A DNA stretch of 64,000 nucleotides from Hymenoscyphus infarciens (Eukaryota > Ascomycota > Leotiomycetes > Helotiales > Helotiaceae): the NCBI GenBank assembly GCA_001414345.1, contig LLCB01000269.1, positions 1 through 64,000 of the forward strand, in the 5' to 3' direction. Each line of letters begins with the position of its first letter. The stretch's first letter is position 1. Shown one piece after another: positions 1-9,450 of the stretch. A model generated the notes under the pieces. The model saw only the letters and a list, made by a program, of their open reading frames with translations, ran no database searches and was not told the origin of the DNA. Position numbers and translations under genes: made by a program.

Positions 1-583
1 ATAGTTAGGTGTGCGGGGGGGGGGAGAGGGGGGCGTTGGGGAGTCTCTTTGCTTTGGGGATGGGGAGGAGGAGGAGGGGGAGGAGGATGGTGGAGAGGTA
101 AGTTCATTTGGAAGGAAAATTTCTTCGTGTCCCGTGCTCTTCATGGTGGTGCCGGATTTTTTGTCTCATTACTCCGGCGTTTGAGGATTAGGATGGCGAT
201 TCGAGAGAGTTCGGATTCGACACGGTGAGCGAAGGCTTGGATGGAGGTGTAGGAGCTCGTGTCCAGGTTCCGGACTTCGACGTTTGCTTTTGGGTGTACC
301 TAGTTTGCGGAATTTGGAGGCTGCTGCTTCGCCTCGTTTGGGGGAGCGGACTGCGATGATGAGGTGGGTTGGTTTGAGGTCTAGGAGTTGGAGGGCAGCA
401 TGGTAACCAAGCCCTGTGTTTGCGCCGGTCACGATTGCGGTTTGACCTGAGAGGTTGGTGTTGGGTGATGACCCGTGGGGTCTGGCTTTGAATTGGTTGC
501 TGAAGAATACGTTTTCGGAGAATGGTCCGAATAAAGGGAGCTTTGAAGGTTGGAGTGGAGGTCTTTGGAGCCGACCATCTTGA
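1..583 (-). pseudogene. Short-chain dehydrogenase/reductase relic, multiply frameshifted, cut by window start
   Basis: The minus strand encodes the N-terminal half of a fungal short-chain dehydrogenase/reductase: a leader ending in LSGQTAIVTGANTGLG (the Rossmann dinucleotide-binding TGxxxGxG motif), then YHAALQLLDLKPTHLIIAVRS, ILNAGVM (NAG motif) and YLSTILLPLLLLPIPKAK. These blocks lie in different frames. Shifts occur near 290 (A-run), 181 (A-run), 158 (A-run) and 100-120, and the plausible start ATG near 577 is out of frame with the core. Most lesions are single-base length changes in A/T runs. The catalytic YxxxK part would lie before position 1 and cannot be seen. Either the gene is decayed or this edge is badly sequenced. 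Long intact genes elsewhere in the window argue for real decay. The substrate cannot be inferred. Confidence 0.75.
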
Positions 584-1170
584 AGTTGTTTGACTTCGGA
601 AGTATGTTATTTCAAGGTAGGGAGGATTCTAATTGACTTTTGCGGCACTAGTGCTGGACTCTGTCAGGTCAGAGCTATTCTCTTCCGTTGTGCGAAACTA
701 GATCGACTAATAACTTACACTGTGCGAACGAGTCTAGGACAATGGGTGATATTATTCGAATGGTTCTGGGTCCGTAATTGAGAATGTCGACGAAAGGGAG
801 GTCTAGCGAGAACGATGTCTGATAAAATGTAGCCAGACCAAGTGTTCTTTATTAAATACTCCATTTTTTTTTCCTTCCTCCAAAAAGCCGGTATGTGGGA
901 TTATTTCCAAATTTTCGTCTGATAGTAGATTATCTTCCATTTTGGGTATCGCGGTACGGTAGTAAACGGTGTTGTGGGATGATCGGGAAATAGGAGTTAA
1001 GAAATGCCCCGCTCTGCGATGCCAGCCTCCACAGAGCGATACCTAAACCGGAATATAATCTCACGCAGTGAAATTCCTTCGCGGTTTCTGTGTTTTGCTT
1101 TCACTTGCTACTTTTCTTCTGTCCTGGAAGCCTTTTCGATACGGATTTTAAAAGCATTCCTCCGCTCGAC
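584..1170. other. Intergenic, promoter side of the next gene
   Basis: No coding signal was found on either strand. It holds the upstream region of the plus-strand Fungal_trans_2 gene that starts at 1171 and the far 5' side of the decayed dehydrogenase. Nothing repetitive was seen. Confidence 0.5.
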
Positions 1171-2897
1171 ATGAATTTCGTGGTGACGACCGGTCCAGTG
1201 ACAAAGCATAACCCCGAGGTGCGAAAACTGATCCGTACCCATGTAATGAGAGGGAAGAACAGGGGGAGGATTCTCCCGCCTCGAAAAAAGAAGAAGAAGA
1301 TGAACGTGACCTCTGTAACCGAAAGCTCCCCTATCCATCCCGCAACGATTCCTCGGAAATTTGGCTCAGATCTTTCTGATGTACCCTTTGCCGAGGCTGT
1401 TACTCCGGAAGCTGTCAATCTGATCCTACGTTGTAAGTTGTCTTCTCCATATATTGCTTGTAATTAATCGTGGCGGTCGTTGTACCAAATCATCTCGACG
1501 AACCACTGCTTACTCTAAACTACTTCACACAATAAGACTCATTGTGCGAGTTAGTCTCGGGTAATCGGTAATTGTAATTTGCACACCAAGAATCAAAAAG
1601 CCATGGCCGTATCCTACACCCTCTGGTAAGATTCTCATATACATATTCATCTAATTCTCGTACAGTCTCTTCCGTCGTTAAGAAAGTCTTATTCCCTCTC
1701 GAAAAATGTATCCTCTTCGATCGACGAGCAGAGGTCTGGGTCACCCCTTTAACAACCGACCCAGCATACCTCCACATCGTAATCTTAGGCTCACAATACT
1801 ACTTCGATACTGTTCTACCCAAGCAAACCGGATACCGAACAGTCACTCATCAGCCATCCCATCACCTTGCTCGAACACTAAAGATTCTCCGCGAGAGACT
1901 CGCAAATGATGATGAGAAGGAAAAGACCTCGAATACTACCATTGCTGTTGTCATCTCTCTTGCTGGGCATGCAGCTATGATGGGTGACATGAAGTCGGCT
2001 AGGAATCACGTTGAAGGACTTCATACGATCTTCACTCTGAGAGGTGGCGTGGAGTCTTTTCGGGGCGTCGCAAAGTTGCTGGTGGAGATATTGAGGATGG
2101 ATATTGGCATGGCACTACATGAGGGCTCAAAAGCTCTGTTCTTCGATAGGGAACCTTTCATACCTTACCCGAATCTTTCATTGCTGCTTCCACTGGATTC
2201 GAGCGGTCAGCTCAACAGTTGCAACTCAAGCATGCTCTTAACGGGAATCGATTTTGAACTTGCTGAAGTCTGGAGAGTTTTGTCAGAATTCTGCTCCGTC
2301 ATCAACCTCGCTCTCCAATCCCAACAAGTCATCCGCACAGAAACTTACTGTATGCAACTTTTCCCTTTGTTCCCCTTTTTTGTTCTTAGTGGTCGGGAGC
2401 AAGTTTTATCCTTACTCACTGGTCCCGTCAACGAGAAAAACTTGTGCTAATTTCTTGCAGTGGAAGTCATGGCATCGACAATTTATCGTCTGCTCAATAT
2501 GCATTTCCATTCCAGCTCTCAGGACGAGGCAGTGCGGCTTGGTCTTCTTGCCTTCTCATCTGGTGTTTTTCTACAGTGGAGAAGTATGGGTGTAAGATAT
2601 CCCCACTTCACCAGTCTCTTCCAAACTTGTCTTGAAGATGTATCGGAATCGAGAATTCCATCGGAGCTTATGGCATGGCTCTTGATGGTAGGAGCCGTAG
2701 GTGTCTTTGATGCTAACGATGATATATGGTTGAAACCTTTATTGAGTTCTAGTCTGGCGAAATGTGGGATTGACTCATGGAGTGAGCTGCAGGAGTTGTT
2801 GGAGTCGTTTTTGTGGATTGAACTGGTTTTTGACAAGCCGGGTAGGAGGATGTTTGAATCGACGATTGCTGAGCGTGATCATCGCTTCTTGATTTGA
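1171..2897 (+). CDS. Fungal_trans_2 / tachykinin-family-like protein
   Basis: Three exons (1171-1432, 1666-2349, 2461-2897) join in frame to a 460-residue protein. Both introns are GT-AG; the first is long for a fungus at 233 bp. The N-terminus (MNFVVTTGPVTKHNPEVRKLIRTHVMRG, then a basic RKKKKK stretch) matches the opening of the 'tachykinin family' fungal proteins, and the body (VFSLAGHAAMMGD-like helices, VEGLHTIFTLRGG) resembles the Fungal_trans_2 (PF11951) regulator domain. No Zn2Cys6 cluster is present, so DNA binding is not demonstrated. The start at 1171 was chosen because an in-frame ATG at 1090 would add an unrelated hydrophobic stretch. It converges on SEC53, with stop codons 164 bp apart. 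A role in transcription is inferred from the family only. Confidence 0.8.
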
Positions 2898-3061
2898 GCC
2901 CTGGCCCAGAGTAAACATATAGAAAAATTACCAAAAAATATACCGGTGGACACATGCTTCTGAAACGTGTTAACTTGGTATTCGCTGTACTCTATGTAAG
3001 GTATCTATTATTTCATCTTTTTCCCCTAAAGAAATTCATTCACCATTTTCTCCAACCCCAT

Positions 3062-3980
3062 TCAAAGATCAAATATCTCCTTAATTTGTCTATATGTGTC
3101 TTCTGGGTTCTTGACGGAGTGACCGATCGTTCTTGGATCCGAATAAAGCTCATAATCATTTCCACCCTTCGCGGTCTTGTCTCCAAAGAAGTGAACAGTT
3201 GTGTACGCAATTCCATCAGGTCTCTTTGCCTCAGCCTCAAGATGGTTCAAGCAATATCTCTTATCCCACCCATTAGGGAAGACATCGAACGAAATCTGGC
3301 CACCAATAGAGAAACTACCCAATGTTAGTTTCTCCCCAAGCAAAATCAAGAGCAGAGGTGAAATAAAACTCACGTCAATCCGAAGTCCGCAAACTTCTCC
3401 CTCAAAATCCCCACCATCGTCTCCCGAATCTTATGCTCCTCATCATATTTCTGGTACTCATTTCTCTCCACCACACTCGCATTCCTTCCAATAGGACTGA
3501 TATTAATCATTCCATTTCGGAACTCCATAAATGTGCCCCTCTTAATAGGTATATCCAAATCCGCAATGTAATGCAGAACAAACTTCACCAACGACTTATA
3601 TTTGTCCTCTCCGAGCCAGTTTATGAATGAGGTTGAGGCGAGTGGGAGACCGGATTTGTAGGCTGTGAGCCCGTTTTCCGAGAAGCAGAAGTCGAACATG
3701 GTGGTTACGGGGACGGAGGAGCTGCCGAGTTGTTCTTGTTGTTTTGCGAGGTCGGAGCCGCCGACGAATCCGATGGCTACTTTCTGGCGGAGAGCGTGGA
3801 GGAGTTGGAGCATTTCTGGGGTTGCTGACTAGGAGGGGTTGCATTAGATAGATGTCTTGCTGTATTTGGGAGAAGATGAGGGGTTCGTACTCTGCGGGGG
3901 ATTGTGAGGGTATCATCCACATCGAAGAGGACGATTGTGTTGGCCGTAGGCCGTTCATTGAGTGGTGGGTAGTCTGCCAT
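3062..3980 (-). CDS. SEC53: Phosphomannomutase
   Basis: Converts mannose-6-phosphate to mannose-1-phosphate in the cytosol, the step that feeds GDP-mannose to glycosylation, GPI anchors and the cell wall. Three exons (3980-3891, 3828-3374, 3314-3062) give 265 residues, the normal eukaryotic PMM size. Visible family motifs are the HAD nucleophile region FDVDDTLT (19-26), [13 protein letters not shown], the substrate-binding stretch [18 protein letters not shown] and the acid loop [15 protein letters not shown]. The residue after the second motif aspartate is D where most PMMs carry G (DxDGT), a point variation inside the active-site loop. Splice joins are clean, with no frameshift. The gene lies 400 bp downstream of the aminotransferase on the same strand. 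Identification is very secure. Confidence 0.96.
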
Positions 3981-4380
3981 TTCGAGTCCTTCTGGGTGAG
4001 TGCAAGGGAGGGGGGGGAATTGGCGTTCGAAAATATGGCGGTCAAGTTGAAGTTTATGGTGGTGTAGAAGTTCGTGAGCAGCACTGCATGGTTGTAATCA
4101 ATCCCCCCCAATAAGGTGCTTGGATAGATCCACACTCCGTCAACCCCGCACTGCACGTGATTGACTTGCTTGCAATTTCCCTGTTGGAAGAAAGTAAGGG
4201 GTCTCGAGGGGGTTCACCAGTCATCCCAACAACTGTCGCTACATCTTCACTTTCAAAAATCCCTTTAGAGGAACCTTGATCTGCACAGGGAAGCATGCGA
4301 CAATGATGCAATGATTTAACTCCTTTCTAAGTTTCTACCTAGGTTTATTCTAGTTCTGTGGAACACTTTTTTCAAATCAA
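3981..4380. other. Spacer between aminotransferase stop and SEC53 start
   Basis: No gene was recognised. It contains the SEC53 promoter and the aminotransferase 3' UTR, both read on the minus strand. Open frames here are short and have no family match. Confidence 0.5.
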
Positions 4381-6015
4381 TCAATCCTCTTCGACGACAA
4401 CACCCCAAGGGTGGTCAACGTTACCGTATTTGATATCCATCAACCAAGTCTTCAAGGCCCCAGCAAAATGACCAGTTTCTCCACCGCCCATCGGAATGGA
4501 AAATTCTTCCTCTTGGAAATTGACTGCGGAAACTGGAGTGATGAAGTACTAAATATCTCGTCAGAGTCTCTTCCCCGGAAAATATAAGCGGAGAAAGGTT
4601 TGGACTTACAGCAGTTCCAGAAACGAATGCCTCAATCAAGCGATCATCCTTCTTAGCCTCAAGAACCTCAGCCATAGTGAACGTTCTCTCCACAACTTCC
4701 ACCACCTTGAGATTGGCATCGAGATACTTGGATCCAGCTACGAATCTCTCGCGCGCCAATTCAAGGACACTTCTTCTAGTGACTCCATCGAGAATGATCT
4801 TGTCATCCAAAGGTGCAGTGATGAGTTGCATTTTCCCTTCTTTTGTCGTCCAGACAATGAAGAAGTTTGAAGCTCCTGCCTCAGTAACCTGGAATATCGT
4901 CAATACAAATTTTAAAAGAAAAGTGGCACATGACGAACCTGATAATCTGGGCCAAACAACCATAGAATTTGATCGTATCCCTTCTTTCGACCTTCCGTTG
5001 AGGCGACAAAAGATGGTCCGTAATTCGCTCCTACCTTTGCATATCCAAATCCACCTGGCCAAGCTCGAGTGTCATTCTTGGATGCCAGAAGCTTTAGTCC
5101 AGGGGCTTTTTTCACTGCGGAAGTTCCATTCCACCCGGTAGATAAATCCGGCCATGGAACAGCGATAACGAACAACAGGACCTCTGGCGGTGCAGATACA
5201 CCAAGTTGTTCTCCGTTACCAATGACAGCTGGTCGAAGGTAGAGAAAGTTTCCTGGCTGTGACTTTGGAAGCCACTCTGGACCAATCTTAGCTTCTAAGA
5301 ACAAAAATGGGGCTTTTAATACATACTAGCACCATCGACTTTCATCAACGCCTTGAGCAGCTTCTCCAACTCGACTGGATTGAATGTGGGTAGAGCTACT
5401 CTGGTGGAGCTGGAGACCAATCTTGCACAGTTTCTGTCGGGACGGAAGAGCCTGAGTTTGCCATCATATCCGCGATATATCTTCATGCCCTCAAAACATT
5501 GAGTTGCATAGTGCAAACATGATGCTGTTGGCATGATAGTCAAAGGTCCGTATGGAACAATCTTTGGTGTGCCCCAGCCTTTCCCTTCAAGCCAAGTGAC
5601 CGTGAGCACTGAAGAGTGTCAGCAGAATTCTATATATATTTATACTCCCAAAACAGTTCCAGAACTTGGTGTGCTGGACGGGAGTTTGTCCACTATCCAT
5701 TGGACATACTGTGATCGGTACATTCTTTGCACTACAACAAGTTAGATTGCGTTTTTTTTTTCTTGTGGGATAAAGTGCCGAGAGGAGTGAATGGGGAAGC
5801 ATCGACCTCTCGGCCACTAAGAATGGGAGTTCAAAAAGGGTTCAAAAGAAAAAGGTACATACACTCCAAACCCCAGCGCTGTTAAGCTCCGGTACTTTTC
5901 GGGGAGACTTTGTAAGTTCAATTGTCAATTTTGAGGCATCCAAATCTTGCTCGGCGGGGACTGCGTTTGCCTCGACTCCAGATTGAGTGAGGTGGTTGAT
6001 GGTTTCGACACTCAT
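4381..6015 (-). CDS. BAT: Branched-chain amino acid aminotransferase
   Basis: PLP enzyme that transfers the amino group between glutamate and the 2-keto acids of leucine, isoleucine and valine. Six exons (6015-5863, 5731-5710, 5608-5327, 5294-4939, 4888-4610, 4548-4381) join to 419 residues. Class IV aminotransferase landmarks are YATQCFEGMKIYRG, the PLP lysine in GFGYAKVGANYG (about K239), DQILWLFGPDYQVTEAG and the EAFVSGTA phosphate-binding loop. Exon 2 is only 22 nt and supplies CKECTDH, which is needed to reach the conserved TDHMLTVTW. The N-terminus (MSVETINHLTQSG) is not an obvious mitochondrial presequence, so a cytosolic form is the simpler reading. The upstream region shared with the acetyltransferase has Gcn4- and Leu3-type sites, fitting amino-acid control. 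Confidence 0.95.
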
Positions 6016-6228
6016 TGTGGCGGTGTGAGATAGTGACAAAGACAATGTTGTTGATTCACTTGTGATTGTCTCAGAATGGTGACACAATTATTTTTTTGCG
6101 AGCAAAAGTCAAGTTGTCTATTTTCTAGTCAACATCATGAGGATTGAAATCAGAGAACGGTTTGACTTACGATGGAGTACGTGGCGCCGAGAGGAAGTGG
6201 ATAGGATAGAAACACTTCTTGATTCGAA

Positions 6229-6235
6229 TGAGTCA
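6229..6235. promoter_or_regulatory. Gcn4/CpcA-type site TGAGTCA
   Basis: A perfect TGASTCA palindrome, the established target of Gcn4/CpcA bZIP activators, sits 214 bp upstream of the aminotransferase start in the divergent promoter. The motif is short and could occur by chance. Its placement before a gene of the general amino-acid control regulon makes it credible. Confidence 0.5.
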
Positions 6236-6538
6236 AGTGAGCTAAGAGGAAGCTTATCAACTAGTGTTGTCCAATGACCGACGTCTTGTCAACAAACAAA
6301 TTGCGAGTACGGTAGCAATTGAAGTTGCTAGAGTTGCAAAGAAAGTGTTGTCTTCAGAAAGATGTGTAACGAGGTTCAGGTAAGTACCCGTTAAGTACAA
6401 GCTATATAGGAGAAATTCCAATCACGTGATGAATCCCATCTTTGTCACGCCCTTCGAATAACATTCTGCCGGAATCGTTCTACTTGATTGCAACAACTTC
6501 GTACCTTCGTACTCTTTAGTTTTGTGACTTTACCAAGG

Positions 6539-6548
6539 CCGGTATCGG
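6539..6548. promoter_or_regulatory. Leu3-type everted repeat CCG-N4-CGG
   Basis: CCGGTATCGG matches the CCG-N4-CGG spacing recognised by Leu3-class Zn2Cys6 regulators (best-known site CCGGNNCCGG). It lies about 525 bp before the aminotransferase start and about 95 bp before the acetyltransferase-like start, so which gene it serves is open. Confidence 0.4.
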
Positions 6549-6642
6549 AGAAGTGATTCTTCCGAATCCCAGGATATATCGTTCCTTCCCCAGCAATCAC
6601 ATCATACAACAGAAGCGAGAAAGAACAATCTCAAGAATTAAG

Positions 6643-8856
6643 ATGGATTCTCAAATCGTTCCAGGAGGTGGGTCACATGAATCTCCGTTTCTCTTCACAC
6701 TCCTCATATCTCCCATAACCAATCTTCGAAACTAATCATTAACCCCTAGGTTTCCTTTTAAAATATTACGCAGCCCGTCACACTCTCGGCCACTATCGTT
6801 CCTTTGGAGGAACAGGGGTCTACTCCTTTCCACCTTCAATCCTCGCTTCTCCCAATCGCTTCGCCTCCATCCTCCAATATGCCCTCTCAAAAACCATTTC
6901 TCGTCATCCAGCCCTCTCGTTCGGTGTAATTCCTCGATCCGAAAAGCTTGATGCTCATTTCTACCGTCACACCTCCATCAACTTCTCAGACGTAGTATCA
7001 TTGCATCCCTCCGCCTCCCTAGTAGGTCAAGAAGACCTAATCCTAGAGAAAGAACTAGGACTCGCTCATCGTCACTTATGGACCGATCAAACCCAAAAGC
7101 CAGGTTGGAAAATCATAGTCATAAACCATGAGAATGGGAGTGGCCGAGTAGATATAACATTCATCGCTCACCACGCCTTAGCAGATGGAGGAAGCGGAGC
7201 AGCTTTTCATAAAAGTCTCTACTCCCACCTCTCAGAAGCACTCTCCCTCCCTTCCCCAACCTCAGAATGGCCATATCAAATCCCCCCCCTAACAAAATTA
7301 CCCATCGCAATCGAAGATGCTTTTCCCTTCCCCGCGACCGCAACCGTTCCATCTCCAACCCCAGCCCCGGAATCAAAAGAGGAGGATTCAAAAGCACCAT
7401 GGGCCGCTCGCCCACCTTCCCTCCCAGTCCAAGACCTCGCACTCCTCCTCACCATCCCCCTCTCCGACGTCACCAAAACCCTAGCCTTCTGCCGCTCAAT
7501 AGGAATAACACTCACCTCCCACCTGCTAGGTCTGCACAACGAATAGATGAATAAAATATTAATTATTCATCATAAATATTAAATAAATATATAGTATTCG
7601 AGCGATTATTCGAGCGATAAGAGCTTAAATGAATATATTACGAATAGTTTCTATTCATTAAGCTTAATATCCGCCCCCTAGGTCTTAGCATAGAGGGTTC
7701 GTATAAGTTGAATTTTACTCCCTTTTTATATATATATTTAAACACAACTAAACTATAAATTCACTTACTTTTAATTTTTGTTAATAGATTACTATCGTCC
7801 CTACTCTTTATCACTTATATCATGTGAAATAGGGTATCATGTCCCCACTTTCTAAAACATTATACACGTGACCTTTAAACTAAGGTTTCAAAAGGGTCGA
7901 AAGGCTCCACTCTTTTCACCTCATTTAACAATTTATCCACTTTTTAGCCTAATCGAGATGACGAAAGCGACTAAAGCGGATAATTTCAAGGGATTTTCAT
8001 ATATATTTAGATAAGTGGGAAACTATACCAAAAGGGTGGAGAATATAGAATATTCATGAATAAACGACTGCTATTTACACCCTAAACGCTCCTTATTCTT
8101 GAATAATTCGAAGGGTATTTTATCCGTGGAAAATCGTGAAAATTCTGAATATATTCGTAGCTTTTATTCGTTGTGCAGACCTACCACCTGCACGCGCTCC
8201 TCCTCCTCCACCTCTCGCGAACCCTCCCCTCCCCCCGCGCCCCCTCCTTCAAAGCAGGAACCCCCTACTCCCTGCGTAAATTCTCCCACATCTCCGGCGA
8301 CGAAATGGTAAACCACATTTCCAACCTCACCACCCATTTCGCCTCGCCCCTCATCTCCTCGTTACGCGAGTTGACACCCGAGGAAGAAGGGAGCGAGCAG
8401 GAGAAAAAAGCCATCCAGAAAATAGGCCAGCAATTCCAGCAGCAGATCACGGAGGAGATGCAATTCATCGAGAGAGAGAACTACGCACCCCCCCTCCTGG
8501 CACAAGCCCACTTCTGCGATTCCCTCTCGGATCCCTCAGCGATCCAAGCCTACCACTCCACCTCCCTGAGCCAGAACCGCGAGTGCGCCTACGAAATCTC
8601 AAATATCGGAGTCGTCAAATTACCTTCCCTGCCAAACCCGCCCTCGGAAGGAGCAAGAGTGCAATTCACATTCGAAAAACTAGTCTTCTCGCAATGCGCC
8701 ATGCTCTGTGGTGCCGCCATCGGCTGTAGCGTCGCCTCTCTCGCCGACGGTCCGTTGACTATATGTTTCAGTTACCAAGAAGGAATTCTATCCTCGGATT
8801 TCATGGAGGGGTTGAGGGATTATGTGGGGAGGAGGTTGCGGGGATTTGGTGCTTGA
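6643..8856 (+). pseudogene. Alcohol acetyltransferase-like gene split by a transposon
   Basis: Exon 1 (6643-6667) and exon 2 (from 6750) give MDSQIVPGGFLLKYYAARHT and a BAHD/AATase-type acyltransferase fold with the catalytic HxxxDG motif as HHALADG (about 149-155). The frame is broken at codon 268 by the 657-bp element at 7527-8183 and then reaches a stop at 7546. The C-terminal half resumes at 8192 (HALLLLHLSRTLPSP, TPYSLRKFSHISGDEMVNHIS) and ends at 8856. Without the element and one 8-bp duplication the gene is 488 codons with no stop. It probably encoded an O-acyltransferase acting on alcohols or sterols with acetyl-CoA. The reading frame is otherwise undamaged, which suggests a recent insertion. 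Activity would require excision or splicing of the insert. Confidence 0.85.
7527..8183. mobile_element. Non-autonomous hAT-type element (MITE), 657 bp
   Basis: The ends are perfect 19-bp inverted repeats, TAGGTCTGCACAACGAATA at 7527-7545 and its complement at 8165-8183. The element is flanked by an exact 8-bp direct duplication CCACCTGC (7519-7526 and 8184-8191), the hallmark target-site duplication of hAT transposons. The interior is AT-rich, has no transposase and carries sub-terminal ATTCGAGCGAT(A) direct repeats near 7597-7620 and many GAATA/TATTC motifs. Mobility would need a transposase supplied in trans. The flanking coding sequence is fully intact, which points to a young insertion. 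Confidence 0.9.
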
Positions 8857-9450
8857 TGTGGGGTCGTCGCTTAAGCTTTGATTTGGGGAAAGGCCTTTTT
8901 GTTTTAATAGAAAAAAGTTGGTTGAGTGTTAGATGGCTGTGGGCCGTGTGTGGTTTAATGAGGAGTGAGAAAAGACGGGATGGGGATGGGATGGGATGGG
9001 ATGGGATGGGAAGGGGTTCGAAAATGAAAGAGAGGGGATGTGGGTGTATAGGGTTAGGTGATAGGCTTTTCGAATTTTTGAATGATTTTTTTGTTGCTTA
9101 GAAATTAGATCTCAAAGTCTGGAAGATAGTTCAGGTTGTATGTGTGGTCGCTGTAGTCTCGCAAATGACATCTGTACATCACAGATTCTTGCTACAATAC
9201 CAACTTCGGGTCTCATTGGAAGTGAGGAATCCACTCGCAAAGCGGATCTTGTTGGGTCAACCTCATTATCGTTAAGAGCAAAACATAGCATGACGGGCAC
9301 TTGCGAATTGGACAACTAGAATGACGATAGTACGAGATACCAGAATCTGAATTATAAACAAACTAGCAACCTTGCAACATGGGGTAGGCAGTCCGGGTAT
9401 TTTAAACAAACATAAAAACAGCTCATCAAAGAATCTTCTCAATACGGCTG
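8857..9450. other. Intergenic between convergent genes
   Basis: Holds the 3' side of the acetyltransferase-like gene and of the long minus-strand gene that ends at 9451. A GGGAT pentanucleotide run lies at 8978-9010. No coding signal was recognised. Confidence 0.5.
8978..9010. repeat. GGGAT pentanucleotide microsatellite
   Basis: About six near-perfect tandem copies of GGGAT, visible directly, in the non-coding tail after the acetyltransferase-like stop. Confidence 0.9.
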
